A stretch of DNA of 58,700 bases from an uncultured Erythrobacter sp. (GCA_938015255.1 CALLQC010000012.1:1-58700), one strand, 5' to 3'; counted from the stretch's first letter, positions 15,678 through 25,748 are shown. Numbers and translations: made by a program. Notes: generated by a model not told the origin, from the sequence alone.

Positions 15678-16445
15678 ATGCCTGCAACGCACGAACCAAG
15701 GACCCCGGCCTGGCCACCGCGATCTGCACCGCGCCTTTTTGTCGAAGATGAGCTCGGCGAAGGGCGCACCTTTGCGCTCGAAGGTGCGCAGGCGCATTAT
15801 CTGGGCAAGGTCATGCGGGTGCGAGAAGGCGACACGGTGATCCTGTGCGACGATCGCACGGGAGAATGGGCCGCACGGGTTGGCCAGGTCACAAAACGCC
15901 GGATCGATGTGACCGTCCTTGAACAGCTGCGGACACGCGAAAGTGTACCCGATTTGTGGCTCTGCCCTGCTCTGCTGAAAAAGGATCGGTTCGATCTGGT
16001 GCTGGAGAAGGCGACCGAGCTAGGCGTAAGCAGGATACAGCCCATCGTGACGCGCCGCTGCGTCGCGGACAAGCTCAACCTTGAGCGAGCGCGCACGATC
16101 ACCACTGAAGCAGCCGAGCAATGCGCGCGGACCGCGCTGCCTGAATTGATCGAGCCGCAAAAGCTGGATGCGCTGCTCAAGGATTGGCCAAAGGAACGCG
16201 CGCTGTTCTTCGCTGATGAAATGGGCGGTACTCCTGCGGGTGAGACCTTTGCCGCGCACAAGGGTCCGGCAGCGATGCTGATCGGTCCCGAAGGTGGGTT
16301 TGATGATGCCGAGCGCGAGGCCATCCGCGCGCTTCCGCAATCACAAGCAATCACTCTTGGCCCTCGCATTTTGCGCGGCGAAACCGCAGCAATCGCTGCT
16401 ATTTCGGTGTGGATGGCGTCCGCCGGCGACTGGGGCGGCCAGTAA
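15678..16445 (+). CDS. rsmE: 16S rRNA (uracil-1498-N3)-methyltransferase RsmE
   Basis: This 255-residue SPOUT methyltransferase modifies U1498 of 16S rRNA. The N-terminal PUA-like part contains AHYLGKVMRVREGD. The C-terminal knot contains LLKKDRFDLVLEKATELGV, IGPEGGFDDAER and LGPRILRGETAA, all diagnostic of RsmE. GGGAAG precedes the ATG. It is divergent from the ubiA group by about 40 bases and followed by gshA on the same strand, with 113 bases between holding small dyads. Confidence 0.95.
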   Translation: MPATHEPRTPAWPPRSAPRLFVEDELGEGRTFALEGAQAHYLGKVMRVREGDTVILCDDRTGEWAARVGQVTKRRIDVTVLEQLRTRESVPDLWLCPALLKKDRFDLVLEKATELGVSRIQPIVTRRCVADKLNLERARTITTEAAEQCARTALPELIEPQKLDALLKDWPKERALFFADEMGGTPAGETFAAHKGPAAMLIGPEGGFDDAEREAIRALPQSQAITLGPRILRGETAAIAAISVWMASAGDWGGQ

Positions 16446-16558
16446 GCCTCACCAGATCCGACGCAAGAATGACTTCGCCAGCGCGAAGCCATTTTGCGCT
16501 TCCCTCTGATAAATCGGTTGCGTAGGGCAACCGGCAAGAGAGGAGTGCTACCCCCGAT

Positions 16559-17944
16559 ATGAGCACGCGCGAAGCATCTGACGCCAATGAACCTGTAATC
16601 GAAGGGATCGACCAGCTGGTTGCGCCAATGATCGGCGGCGAAAAACCGAAAGCCGATTGGCGGATCGGTACTGAGCACGAAAAGCTGGTCTACAAGCGCG
16701 TCGATGAAAACGGTCTGCGCCGCGCTCCATCATATGACGAAAATGGCGGTATCCGCGATCTGTTGATGGGGCTGACCGAGTTTGGATGGACCCCCATCGA
16801 GGAAAACGGAAACGTCATCGCGTTGAAGGGTGCAGACGGCGCAGTCAGTCTTGAACCGGCTGGTCAGCTTGAATTGTCGGGTGCTCCGCTTGAGACCTTG
16901 CATGAGACGTGTGCAGAAACCGGTCGTCATCTGACGCAGGTGAAGGAGATCGGTGAGAAATGCGGCGTCGGCTACCTTGGCCTTGGGATGTGGCCCGACA
17001 AAACGCGCGAAGAGCTGCCTGTGATGCCCAAGGGCCGCTATGACATTATGATGCGGCACATGCCCAAGGTCGGCAATCTGGGCCTCGACATGATGCTGCG
17101 CACCTGCACCATTCAGGTGAACCTCGATTATTCATCCGAAGCCGACATGGTGAAGAAGTTTCGCGTGGGCCTCGCGCTGCAACCGCTTGCTACTGCATTG
17201 TTCGCCAATTCGCCATTCACTGAAGGCAAGCCCAACGGCTACCTTTCATATCGCAGCCATATCTGGTCAGACACCGATCCGCATCGCACCGGGATGCTGC
17301 CATTCGTGTTCGAAGACGGTTTCGGATATGAACGTTGGGCAGAATACATGCTCGACGTGCCGATGTATTTCGTTTTCCGCGATGGCAAATATATCGACGC
17401 AGCTGGCCTCTCTTTTCGCGACTTCATAGACGGCAGACTATCGGTTCTTCCGGGCGAGCGGCCAACCGCCAGCGATTGGTGGGATCACCTTTCCACCGCA
17501 TTCCCCGAAGTTCGGCTGAAAAGCTTCCTCGAGATGCGCGGGGCGGATGGGGGCCCATGGAGCCGGATTTGCGCCCTGCCCGCACTTTGGGTTGGCCTGC
17601 TTTATGACGAGAAAGCGCTCGATGCCGCGTGGAATTTGGTCAAAGACTGGCCGGTGGAAGAGCGCGAACGGCTGCGCAACGAAGTGCCCAAACTGGGTCT
17701 TTCCACCAAACTGCCGGGCGGCAGCGGAACGATGCAGGATCTTGGCAAAGTTGTCCTCGGCATAGCGCATGATGGCCTTTCAGCGCGCGGCAAGCTGAAC
17801 GCCAGCGGCGACAATGAAACCGGCTATCTGGAAACACTGGAAGAGATTGTCAGCAGCGGAAAGGTCCCGGCCCAGCGGCTTCTCGATGCCTATCATGGCG
17901 ATTGGGCGGGTGATGTCAGCCGCGTCTACAAATATTCATTCTAG
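16559..17944 (+). CDS. gshA: Glutamate--cysteine ligase (plant/alphaproteobacterial type)
   Basis: The 461-residue enzyme makes gamma-glutamylcysteine, the first step of glutathione synthesis. RIGTEHEKLVYK near residue 42 and the long conserved block through MMLRTCTIQVNLDYSSEADM and DVPMYFVFRDGKY identify the GCS2-like, plant-type family rather than the gammaproteobacterial one. AGAGGAG lies upstream of the ATG. gshB is not in the window. The following ABM gene starts 13 bases after the stop. Confidence 0.93.
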   Translation: MSTREASDANEPVIEGIDQLVAPMIGGEKPKADWRIGTEHEKLVYKRVDENGLRRAPSYDENGGIRDLLMGLTEFGWTPIEENGNVIALKGADGAVSLEPAGQLELSGAPLETLHETCAETGRHLTQVKEIGEKCGVGYLGLGMWPDKTREELPVMPKGRYDIMMRHMPKVGNLGLDMMLRTCTIQVNLDYSSEADMVKKFRVGLALQPLATALFANSPFTEGKPNGYLSYRSHIWSDTDPHRTGMLPFVFEDGFGYERWAEYMLDVPMYFVFRDGKYIDAAGLSFRDFIDGRLSVLPGERPTASDWWDHLSTAFPEVRLKSFLEMRGADGGPWSRICALPALWVGLLYDEKALDAAWNLVKDWPVEERERLRNEVPKLGLSTKLPGGSGTMQDLGKVVLGIAHDGLSARGKLNASGDNETGYLETLEEIVSSGKVPAQRLLDAYHGDWAGDVSRVYKYSF

Positions 17945-17957
17945 CGGGAGAGAAACG

Positions 17958-18260
17958 ATGGTGATCGTTGTTGGGACTGCAAAACTCGGTGAAGGCGCGC
18001 TGGATGCTGGAAAAGAGGCGCTGACGGCGATGATCGAGGCATCCCGCGCGGAAGATGGCTGCATCGAATACGCGTATTCGCAGGACATTCTCGATCCGAC
18101 CGTCCTGCGGATTACCGAGAAATGGGTCAATGACGCAGCGCTGGCGTTCCATTTTCAAACACCCCACATGGCCGCCTTTCAAAACGCCCTTGCGGGGCTC
18201 GACGTATCGATCATCGAAGTCAGGAAATATGAGGCGGGTGAAGGTTCGCCGCTGATGTGA
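17958..18260 (+). CDS. Antibiotic biosynthesis monooxygenase (ABM) domain protein
   Basis: This 100-residue ferredoxin-like alpha/beta protein has the ABM/YgiN pattern: MVIVVGTAKLG first strand, a helix ending ASRAEDGCIEYAYSQD, then RITEKWVND and HFQTPHMAAF. Relatives act as cofactor-free quinol monooxygenases or as heme-degrading enzymes, or have no known activity. GGGAGAG gives a good ribosome site. It follows gshA closely and probably shares its transcript. Confidence 0.8.
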   Translation: MVIVVGTAKLGEGALDAGKEALTAMIEASRAEDGCIEYAYSQDILDPTVLRITEKWVNDAALAFHFQTPHMAAFQNALAGLDVSIIEVRKYEAGEGSPLM

Positions 18261-18264
18261 ATGT

Positions 18265-19686
18265 CTATTCCGCTGGCTGCACAGCGGCATCTCCACTGGA
18301 GACAGCCTGTCTGCGGCGAACAAAGAGACGCCTTCGAAGTCTCTCAAGCGGCGCCGTGATCACCCCATTTTCCGCCATCCAATCGTGATATTCGCGATAT
18401 TTGGGATCCTCGGCCAGCAGGTGCGCTTCTTCAGTGCGGGCGCGCCAATAATAAATCGCATTCACAATCAGAAGGAACACGGTGTTGCGGATTGCGTCCG
18501 CCGGAGATCCGCTGGTCACCAGAAACGGCATGTGCAGCAGCCACCAATATGTGTTCTTCGAGAGGTAAGCGGGATGACGTGTGAAGCGGTACGGCCCGTT
18601 TGTAATTACCCCGCGATAAGTAAGGTTGGAAAACCGGATGCCAAATATGAACGTTGCCCATGCATACGCCGCAGTCAGCACGACTAGCAGGGCTGCCCAT
18701 AACCACAGCATCGGCTCATTCCCGGCGAGCCAATAATCCCACTTCGCGCCGTTGACCTCGTAGCTGAGAATCTGGCCGTTGTTGCCGATTATGCCCCAGA
18801 CGAAGGGAGGATAGCAGATCAACGCTGCGATCCACCCGCCCAGAAACGGGTTGCCCGACCGGATGTGTGCATCAAGCGGGCGAAGCGTGAAGAGATAGCC
18901 GACAGTGCCGATTTGCACATCGATCATGAACAGCAAGGTCACCAGCAGCATGCCAAGGGCAACAGGGTTGTCGAGCAAGGCAGATGGCTGTGCTTCAACC
19001 ACAAACGCAAATCCGCCCGGCAGGATTGAGATCATGAAAGCACCGAAAAAGCCTTTTATGATCCATGCCCGCCAGTGCTTTTTAACCAGCTCGAAATCCC
19101 AGTTATTACGACCTGCCAGTCCTGCCCCCAGCAGCATGGCTCCAAAATGCCAGGCGCCATCGCGCGGCTCCACCATATGTCGATCAAGCCAAATGACGTA
19201 CGGGATGCTGAGCACAATTATAGGGACAATCGCGAAGGCAAGCACCTCCATGGCGAACAGATAAGAACCGCTCCAATACCAACGGCACAATCCGTAAAGT
19301 CCGGCGATGATGGCAAATGTCGCCCACAATCCAATTATCTTGACGACCGAGATCGACATTGCATCGGAGAGCGGGCGCCTGAGTGACCAGTCAATCCCCG
19401 TCGAAGCGCGCAAGTGGACACGATCAATCAGGATTGACCAGATGGCCATCGGTCCAGCCGTAAACAGCATTGAAGCGACCGCTGCGTACGGCCCGGAAAG
19501 TACGCCGCGCTCCGGCCCCAGTTCACCGGTCAGGCCGAGCATTTCGGCGAAGAACGGATAGTTGCGGCAGAACAGTATCCAGGCGAACAGACCCAGCAGA
19601 CCGGCAATGCCGACGCCTGCGGAGACATCGCTTTTCGGCGGCGCGCCTCGATTGGCCGCCGCGCTGGATGGTTGTGCCACGCTCAT
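18265..19686 (-). CDS. Isoprenylcysteine carboxylmethyltransferase-like integral membrane protein
   Basis: The 473-residue protein has about ten hydrophobic segments. The C-terminal part carries the ICMT/phospholipid methyltransferase signature: ITNGPYRFTRHPAYLSKN, a hydrophobic stretch, then ARTEEAHLLAEDPKYREYH with the EE pair and DPxYxxY that bind S-adenosylmethionine. The N-terminal two thirds is extra relative to the usual 200-residue ICMT enzymes. The methyl acceptor is unknown; a lipid or quinone-like molecule is plausible. A GTG three codons upstream (19695) is an alternative start. Confidence 0.75.
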   Translation of the reverse strand: MSVAQPSSAAANRGAPPKSDVSAGVGIAGLLGLFAWILFCRNYPFFAEMLGLTGELGPERGVLSGPYAAVASMLFTAGPMAIWSILIDRVHLRASTGIDWSLRRPLSDAMSISVVKIIGLWATFAIIAGLYGLCRWYWSGSYLFAMEVLAFAIVPIIVLSIPYVIWLDRHMVEPRDGAWHFGAMLLGAGLAGRNNWDFELVKKHWRAWIIKGFFGAFMISILPGGFAFVVEAQPSALLDNPVALGMLLVTLLFMIDVQIGTVGYLFTLRPLDAHIRSGNPFLGGWIAALICYPPFVWGIIGNNGQILSYEVNGAKWDYWLAGNEPMLWLWAALLVVLTAAYAWATFIFGIRFSNLTYRGVITNGPYRFTRHPAYLSKNTYWWLLHMPFLVTSGSPADAIRNTVFLLIVNAIYYWRARTEEAHLLAEDPKYREYHDWMAENGVITAPLERLRRRLFVRRRQAVSSGDAAVQPAE

Positions 19687-19791
19687 ATCGCGCACAGTCG
19701 TACCCCAAAAGGGTTAACAGCCCGATGCCAGAAGCGTGCGCGTCTTGGCGCGGGACAGCGCCTTGCGAAAGGTTAATTCGCTGAAAAATAC

Positions 19792-21120
19792 CTATCGGTA
19801 GGCGTGGATGGTCCCCGCATCGTCGAGCACGTACAGATGCCCGTCTGCCACCACCGGTGACAAGCTGACGGGCTGATCAATATCGGCGAACAGTGATGAC
19901 GAGCCCTCGCCAACACTTACGCGCCAGATTTCACCGCGCGAGCTGGCCACCCAAAGATGGTTTCCTGCCAAGACCGGCCCGGTCCAGAATATTGGATCGC
20001 GCTTTTTCTCGACATTGCGGAACGGCTGCAGCTGGGTGATCCAGCGCACCCGGCCCGTTGAACGCGCAATTGCGAGCAACCGCGCATCGTCTGTGAGTGT
20101 AAAAATCCACTCGCCGGCGATGGCTGGCGTGGATATCCCCGCAAGGTTAAGCTCCCAGATACGCTGACCGGTAAGCAGTTCATAGGCAGCCATACGCCCG
20201 CCCTGGCCCAGCGCGTAGACGCGGCCGGAATCGATGATCGGATCAGCATCAATGTCCGTCAGTGAGCTGACCTGCGTTGAAATGTTGGTCCGCGCCAGAG
20301 CATCAGCCCAAAGAATCCGCCCGTTTTCATAGCGGTAAGCGTTCAGCTCACCGCTTGAATAGCCCGCGATGACTGTGCCCTGACCTGCCGCAGGAGCAGC
20401 AACGCCAAAGACGCCCGACTGCATCGTTGAGCCGGATTCGTCCCAGACGAGCGACCCGTCTGCCGCGCTGAGGGAAATGATCTGGTTGTCCTGGCTCATT
20501 ACGAAGATCTGGCCAAAGGCAATCGTCGGCGAACCGCGTAGCGGTCCTGCGGGCTGAACCTTCCAGATTTGCTCGCCCGTATCCGCCTGCAGCGCCTTTA
20601 CTTCGCCTGCGCCGTTGGTGGCATAGAGGCGTCCATTGTCGTAGCTCACCCCGCCTCCAAAGGCGGATGGCCGCATGTCGTCTTCCATCACGGCATCGGT
20701 TCGCCAAACGGTCGCTCCGGTTTTCTTGTCGAAAGCGTGGATCGTGCCGTCGGAACCGACTGCGAAAAGCTTGTCACCGCCCACGACAGGTGTAGCCGCG
20801 AGCCGTTCCCGGTTGCTTGCCCCCGCGATGCGCGCGGTCCACGCGCGCGTGGGGTTTTCAGCTAGGGCCAGATGACCGTAGCTCTTGCTGGCCGATCCGC
20901 CCACCTGCGCCCATTCGGCATTTGCCTGAGCGGGTGGAAGGACAACGCTTACTCCCGCCAGCGCGGGATCCACGGTGGCGCCGCTTTCGATCCGGGAAAG
21001 GATTGGCATTCGCTCACCGACTGTGGGCGTTACCTTTTTGCCATCTCCTGCACAGCCTGAAATCACTGCGGCAAGCGCGCCAGCAATCAGAATTCCGCGT
21101 GTTCGCTTGATGTGCTTCAT
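19792..21120 (-). CDS. bamB: Outer membrane protein assembly factor BamB
   Basis: The 442-residue lipoprotein has a type II signal with lipobox ISGC (Cys23) and a beta-propeller of PQQ-like repeats, for example TPVVGGDKLFAVGSDGTIHAFDKKTG and its later variants. BamB is part of the BAM complex that folds outer-membrane proteins. Three consecutive ATGs occur (21126, 21123, 21120) after a TTG; the last is chosen for spacing from GAACGGG. The co-directional YfgM-like gene immediately upstream is the common partner of bamB. Confidence 0.88.
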   Translation of the reverse strand: MKHIKRTRGILIAGALAAVISGCAGDGKKVTPTVGERMPILSRIESGATVDPALAGVSVVLPPAQANAEWAQVGGSASKSYGHLALAENPTRAWTARIAGASNRERLAATPVVGGDKLFAVGSDGTIHAFDKKTGATVWRTDAVMEDDMRPSAFGGGVSYDNGRLYATNGAGEVKALQADTGEQIWKVQPAGPLRGSPTIAFGQIFVMSQDNQIISLSAADGSLVWDESGSTMQSGVFGVAAPAAGQGTVIAGYSSGELNAYRYENGRILWADALARTNISTQVSSLTDIDADPIIDSGRVYALGQGGRMAAYELLTGQRIWELNLAGISTPAIAGEWIFTLTDDARLLAIARSTGRVRWITQLQPFRNVEKKRDPIFWTGPVLAGNHLWVASSRGEIWRVSVGEGSSSLFADIDQPVSLSPVVADGHLYVLDDAGTIHAYR

Positions 21121-21160
21121 CATCATCCCGTTCAAAATACAAATCCGATTTGCCGCAGCT

Positions 21161-21943
21161 TTATTGCGGCAATTGTGTGAGACCCTCTTGCGGGTTCACA
21201 CCTTCATCCTCAAGCAGTTGTTCCACATCGACAATCGCATCAACGCCAAGCAGGCCTGCCATCTGACGAGCGCGGCTGCGCAGAGTTTCCGGTTGATCTT
21301 CGTCCTTGGCAATCTCGCCAAACAGTGCGCCAGCGGCTTCGCGATTGCCCGCTTCGAGGTGCGCAATTGCCGTCATTTCTGCGGCACTTCCGAAAAACGC
21401 ATTACCCGGCACTGCAAGGTCTTTGAGCTTGGCAATGATTTCTGCCGGTTCACGGTCGTCAAAATTGGTCGTCACTTCACGAATCAAGGCTAGATCGCGC
21501 ATCGCCTGCGGTGCATCCTCATCGGCGGCGACCGCTGCGTACAGTTCAACTGCCTTCGCGCTGTTGCCCTGCTCCAGAGCTGCGCCCGCTTGCAGCAGCC
21601 TAGCCGCTGTGCGTGTGCCCGGCTGTTCAGCCTCGAAAAGCTCGGCGGCTGATGCTTCGGTATTCGCGAAATCGCCCGCCTCGCTATAATCGAGCGCGGT
21701 GATCAGCTTTTCCGATTGCGCTTCAAATTCCTGTTCCTGAAAGTAATCCCAGGCCAAATATCCGCCGAACGCAGCGAGGCCCAGAGCCAGCGCCGAACCG
21801 ATAGGTACGCCGTATTTCTTGAAGAACTGCGTGGTGTCATCCTGACGCACTGCTTCATCGATCTCCCGCATGAGGATTTCGTCCTCAGCAGTGGTTTCGA
21901 TACCTTCCGGAGCTTTGTTTGGGCCTTTTGGGGTGAGCGCCAC
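21161..21943 (-). CDS. YfgM-like tetratricopeptide membrane protein
   Basis: The 260-residue protein has a cytoplasmic acidic N-terminus, one transmembrane helix at about 46-65 (VPIGSALALGLAAFGGYLAW) and a periplasmic TPR-like helical domain. This matches the YfgM group, which associates with the SecYEG translocon and periplasmic chaperones. The start is GTG behind GAGGAAAG. It precedes bamB by 40 bases, the conserved yfgM-bamB order. Confidence 0.8.
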   Translation of the reverse strand: MALTPKGPNKAPEGIETTAEDEILMREIDEAVRQDDTTQFFKKYGVPIGSALALGLAAFGGYLAWDYFQEQEFEAQSEKLITALDYSEAGDFANTEASAAELFEAEQPGTRTAARLLQAGAALEQGNSAKAVELYAAVAADEDAPQAMRDLALIREVTTNFDDREPAEIIAKLKDLAVPGNAFFGSAAEMTAIAHLEAGNREAAGALFGEIAKDEDQPETLRSRARQMAGLLGVDAIVDVEQLLEDEGVNPQEGLTQLPQ

Positions 21944-22092
21944 GTGGCTCTTTCCTCATACAGTTAACGCATTTCGCGGGTCTTTAGGCGGGCCGGAGAC
22001 CATCTGCAATGGCAGTAACGTGCCGCGGGCCGCCCTCTCCCCGCTTCAATTGGCGTAGAATAGTTGAATGCGGGGTTAAGCGTTAGCCGAAG

Positions 22093-23232
22093 CTACCTGC
22101 TCCATTTTCCGGCTAAAGCGCTGGAATAGATTTCAGCATATCGATCGACCATCTGCCTGGCGTCATACAGATTCACCGCCTTCGACCGGTTTTCCGAGCC
22201 TATTTCCGCCGATAATTCAGCATTTTGCGCGATTTCATTCAGCATCGCGGCAAGTGCCTCAGCATTATCGCGAACCGCTATGAAGTTGCGGTTTCGCTCT
22301 CCAACAATCGATTTCACGTCGCCCACATCGGGGGCCACGACCGGCAGACCTGCTGCCATCGCTTCAACCACGGAAAGCGGGAATTGCTCTGATTTGGACG
22401 AGAGCGCGAAGATATCGAACAGGCCGATCACCTTTTCCGGCTCGCTTATCGCACCGGGAAGATGAATCCTGTGGCTGATTTCGGCATCAACGGCGGCTTT
22501 CTGGATGGCGTCCTTTTCCGGTCCTTCACCGACAATGACCAAGTGCCAGTTTTCCGGCATTTGACGAACTGCCTGAACAAGCAGAGGCAGCTGTTTGACC
22601 GCGCGCAATCCCGCAAGGGTTCCAACCCACTTTTCACCATCACGCTTGACGAGCCGTAGCTTGCTCGCATCGGGTTTCCGTGAAAAAGCCCTGGTGTCGA
22701 TACCGTTGGGGATCCGCATGATGCGCTGCCGTGGCTGCTTCCAGACATCGACCGCGATACGCTCCAAAGTCTCACTAGGTACGATCAGCGAATGGGCGCG
22801 GCCAAGCGCAATCCGGCGATACCAGTTGCGCGAGCGCTTCAGCTGATTTGCCTCATCAGCGTTAAAACCATCCTCGTGATGAATCAGCGGGGGCAGACCC
22901 AAGTGCTGGGCGAAAACGGTGTGTGCCATCACGACATCCATAGCCCCCCAATTGTATGTCAGGATCAGGTCGTACGGCTTCAGTGCTTGCGCAATTTCGA
23001 TCAGCCGCCCCGGAGTTGGTCGCCCGGTGAGAGATGGAAAATCAGCCGGATATCCGACTTGCGCGCGCTTTCGATCGATCAGCGCCCGCGCGCCCATTTC
23101 GTTGGGCATTGCAGAGACGATATGATGTTGCAGCCCGTTGCCAAAGGCACTGATAAGCTTCGCGCAGCGGACTTCTTTGCCGCCAGCTGCAAAGGTTGAA
23201 TGGCAATGTAGGATTTTCGCAGCGCCGCTCAT
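22093..23232 (-). CDS. Glycosyltransferase family 4 (GT-B fold)
   Basis: This is a 379-residue retaining GT-B enzyme. The N-terminal Rossmann half begins AKILHCHSTFAAGGKE. The C-terminal donor site contains GTLAGLRAVKQLPLLVQAV, VIVGEGPEKDAI and the EX7E-type motif SEQFPLSVVEAMAAGLPVVA. It likely adds a nucleotide-sugar-derived residue to a surface glycan or lipid; donor and acceptor are unknown. Its ATG overlaps the stop of the upstream hydrolase (ATGA), so both are one operon. About 150 bases without a gene separate it from the YfgM-like gene. Confidence 0.85.
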   Translation of the reverse strand: MSGAAKILHCHSTFAAGGKEVRCAKLISAFGNGLQHHIVSAMPNEMGARALIDRKRAQVGYPADFPSLTGRPTPGRLIEIAQALKPYDLILTYNWGAMDVVMAHTVFAQHLGLPPLIHHEDGFNADEANQLKRSRNWYRRIALGRAHSLIVPSETLERIAVDVWKQPRQRIMRIPNGIDTRAFSRKPDASKLRLVKRDGEKWVGTLAGLRAVKQLPLLVQAVRQMPENWHLVIVGEGPEKDAIQKAAVDAEISHRIHLPGAISEPEKVIGLFDIFALSSKSEQFPLSVVEAMAAGLPVVAPDVGDVKSIVGERNRNFIAVRDNAEALAAMLNEIAQNAELSAEIGSENRSKAVNLYDARQMVDRYAEIYSSALAGKWSR

Positions 23233-24095
23233 GCCACCCCTGCCAACAAGGCCGCGATCGCGCGCTGCGCGTCGGCTTCTTCCAGAGTTGGGGCGTGACC
23301 GACGCGCGCAATAGTGATCATTGTCATACTGGGATTAAGCTCACGCATCCGTTTCACTGTCTCAGGCGAGATCAGATCTGAGAGGTCCCCCTTTATCAAA
23401 AGCATTGGCACTTCAGCCAAAGCTTCGAACGCAGGCCACAGGTCAGGCGGGGCTGCATTCCCGGGCTGTTTGAAGGGCTCAGCAATTTTCATGTCGTAGT
23501 CGTAGATGATCCGTCCGCTCTGACTGACGACGAGCGTCTTCTTGGCCATTGACAGCCACTGATCCAGATCGAAATCGGGAAACGCGGCGCTATGCACGTC
23601 TCTCAGCGATCGTGCCGCATGCATCCAGGTGGGATAGCTGCGCCCCTGACCAACATAGCCTGCGATGCGTTCAATCCCCGCAATTTCGATTTGCGGTCCA
23701 ATATCGTTGAGAACCACCGCTTTGATCCGTCCGGGTTTCAGCTGGGCCATTAGCATGGTCATCAATCCGCCCATCGATGTGCCTATGGATACGAACTGAT
23801 CGATCCGCTGTTCTGCCAACAGCTTTTCAACATCGGCGACGTATTGCATCGGGTTGTAGCTGCCCGAATCAGGTGCGTAATCGCTCATTCCGCGGCCTCG
23901 CATTTCCGGCACGATCACCCGCCGCTCAGCGCAAATCCTGTCACCAAGATCGGCGAAGTCGCGCGCATTGCGGGTCAGGCCATGAAGACAAATGACAGGC
24001 AGTTTGGAGACACCGTCCGGTCCCGCATAGTCACGATAATGAAGATTCAGTCCGTCCGTGCTTTCCCAGGTCCGGTCTTCGTAGTTGGATGCCAT
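23229..24095 (-). CDS. Alpha/beta hydrolase
   Basis: The 288-residue protein has an HG oxyanion motif (LHGLTRN at 38-44) and the nucleophile elbow GTSMGG with Ser107. A late Asp lies in LLIKGDLSDL and the catalytic His is in VGHAPTLEE. No signal peptide is seen. The substrate is unknown; homologs are annotated broadly as esterases or lipases. The start at MASNYEDR is preferred over an upstream Met. It is divergent from selO and leads the operon with the glycosyltransferase. Confidence 0.82.
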   Translation of the reverse strand: MASNYEDRTWESTDGLNLHYRDYAGPDGVSKLPVICLHGLTRNARDFADLGDRICAERRVIVPEMRGRGMSDYAPDSGSYNPMQYVADVEKLLAEQRIDQFVSIGTSMGGLMTMLMAQLKPGRIKAVVLNDIGPQIEIAGIERIAGYVGQGRSYPTWMHAARSLRDVHSAAFPDFDLDQWLSMAKKTLVVSQSGRIIYDYDMKIAEPFKQPGNAAPPDLWPAFEALAEVPMLLIKGDLSDLISPETVKRMRELNPSMTMITIARVGHAPTLEEADAQRAIAALLAGVA

Positions 24096-24171
24096 AAGCG
24101 GCGATGATCCTTCACAACTTTGTCTATCAGGCACGCTTGCCTGGATCCCGTGTTGCGCCCACTATCGCGTC

Positions 24172-25572
24172 ATGCGCAACGAACCGCAACCGTCCCGATA
24201 CAAAGCTGACCCCGCTATCGCGCAGATTGCCGGTTGGCTCGGCTCCGCTGTCGAGGCAGCCGATTTCCCCCAAACAATCATCCGGTTTCGCAACGAGCGC
24301 TGGGCCAGGTCTGTCGGACTTGCTGAGCTGGATGACGGTGCGTGGGCGCGTCATTTTGGCAGGTTCGATCCGCTGCCGGAAAATCTACCGGAACCACTCG
24401 CCCTGAAATATCATGGGCACCAGTTCAGAGTGTATAACCCGGATATCGGTGACGGACGCGGTTTTCTCTTTGCGCAAATGCGCGATGCTGAAGGCCGCCT
24501 GCTCGATCTCGGGACGAAGGGATCCGGTCAGACTCCATACAGCCGCGCTGGCGACGGACGGCTAACGTTAAAGGGCGGCGTTCGCGAAATTCTGGCGACT
24601 GAAATGCTTGAAGCGTTGGGAGTAAACACGTCCAAGACATTTTCACTCATCGAAACGGGAGAGGAATTGTGGCGCGGCGACGAGCCCTCACCGACCCGGT
24701 CAGCCGTGATGGTGCGGCTCAGCCATTCGCACATTCGCATCGGCACTTTCCAACGACTTCTGGCATTGGAAGAGCGCGATCAGATGGAAGAGCTCGTTCA
24801 ATATTGCCTCGAACATTTTCCGGGCGCTCTGCCACCTGAAGATGCCCCCGGCCGCGATGAGCCAGCGATCATTCTGATGCATCAGGTGGTCGAGAGGATG
24901 GCCGACCTCGCCGCCAGTTACATGGTCGCAGGGTTCGTGCACGGTGTGCTCAACACCGACAACATGAACATCACGGGCGAAAGCTTCGATTACGGCCCTT
25001 GGCGCTGGCTGCCGACGTGGGACCCCGGTTTTACAGCAGCCTATTTTGACCATGGCGGGCTGTATGCCTTTGGCCGCCAACCTGAGGCACTCCACTGGAA
25101 CTGCGGCCAGCTAGCAGTTGCATTGCGATTGCTCGCCGACACGGAACCGCTTGTTCACGCGATGAACCGGTATGGTGATCTCTACATGGCGGCGATCTCA
25201 CGCAGATGGTGCTGGAGACTTGGCGTTATCAGTCAGGGAGTAGAAGCTGACACATTGCTAGTCTCAGCGAGTGAGCAGCACATGCGGGAAAACGGCGTGG
25301 GCCCGGATGAATTCTTCTTTCGAAGCCGCCGGGACCGCACAGCGATTAAAGGCGAAATCGCTGAGATTCTGCAGTCATACGATAGATTGGATAGCGACCA
25401 TGACTACTGGTCTGACGATCTGCCGCAAACCATGCTGATCGAAGAAGTCGAACAAATCTGGTCCGACATCGACAAGAGTGACGACTGGAGTGCGCTAGAA
25501 GCGAAAGTCGATTCCTTGCGCAGGATGGGAGACGCACTTGGGGAACCACCCGAACCTGCTGGTCATGCGTAA
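24172..25572 (+). CDS. selO: Protein adenylyltransferase SelO (UPF0061)
   Basis: The 466-residue pseudokinase transfers AMP from ATP to Ser, Thr or Tyr of target proteins under redox stress. Recognisable blocks are LALKYHGHQFRVYNPDIGDG, LGTKGSGQTPYSRAGDGR and GVLNTDNMNITGESFDYGP, the last carrying the active-site Asp/Asn residues. The start MRNEPQPSRYK has no clear ribosome site; the frame also continues 29 codons upstream into the divergent promoter region, which I leave out. SelO in eukaryotes ends in selenocysteine; here the C-terminus has no Cys/Sec motif. Confidence 0.9.
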   Translation: MRNEPQPSRYKADPAIAQIAGWLGSAVEAADFPQTIIRFRNERWARSVGLAELDDGAWARHFGRFDPLPENLPEPLALKYHGHQFRVYNPDIGDGRGFLFAQMRDAEGRLLDLGTKGSGQTPYSRAGDGRLTLKGGVREILATEMLEALGVNTSKTFSLIETGEELWRGDEPSPTRSAVMVRLSHSHIRIGTFQRLLALEERDQMEELVQYCLEHFPGALPPEDAPGRDEPAIILMHQVVERMADLAASYMVAGFVHGVLNTDNMNITGESFDYGPWRWLPTWDPGFTAAYFDHGGLYAFGRQPEALHWNCGQLAVALRLLADTEPLVHAMNRYGDLYMAAISRRWCWRLGVISQGVEADTLLVSASEQHMRENGVGPDEFFFRSRRDRTAIKGEIAEILQSYDRLDSDHDYWSDDLPQTMLIEEVEQIWSDIDKSDDWSALEAKVDSLRRMGDALGEPPEPAGHA

Positions 25573-25748
25573 TCCGCGATGAGACAATGTAAATTCTTGC
25601 GATAGTAACCTGATGCAAACCTCGTAAATTCGCGTTTGCCCTATCTTTTCACGATATTGCGGATTACCGGCATACCATAATTGAGATTGCGCCGGCTCAA
25701 TGCGCGCAACCACAAGAGGAATTCGCGTAAGGTGCAAGACGGAAGAGC

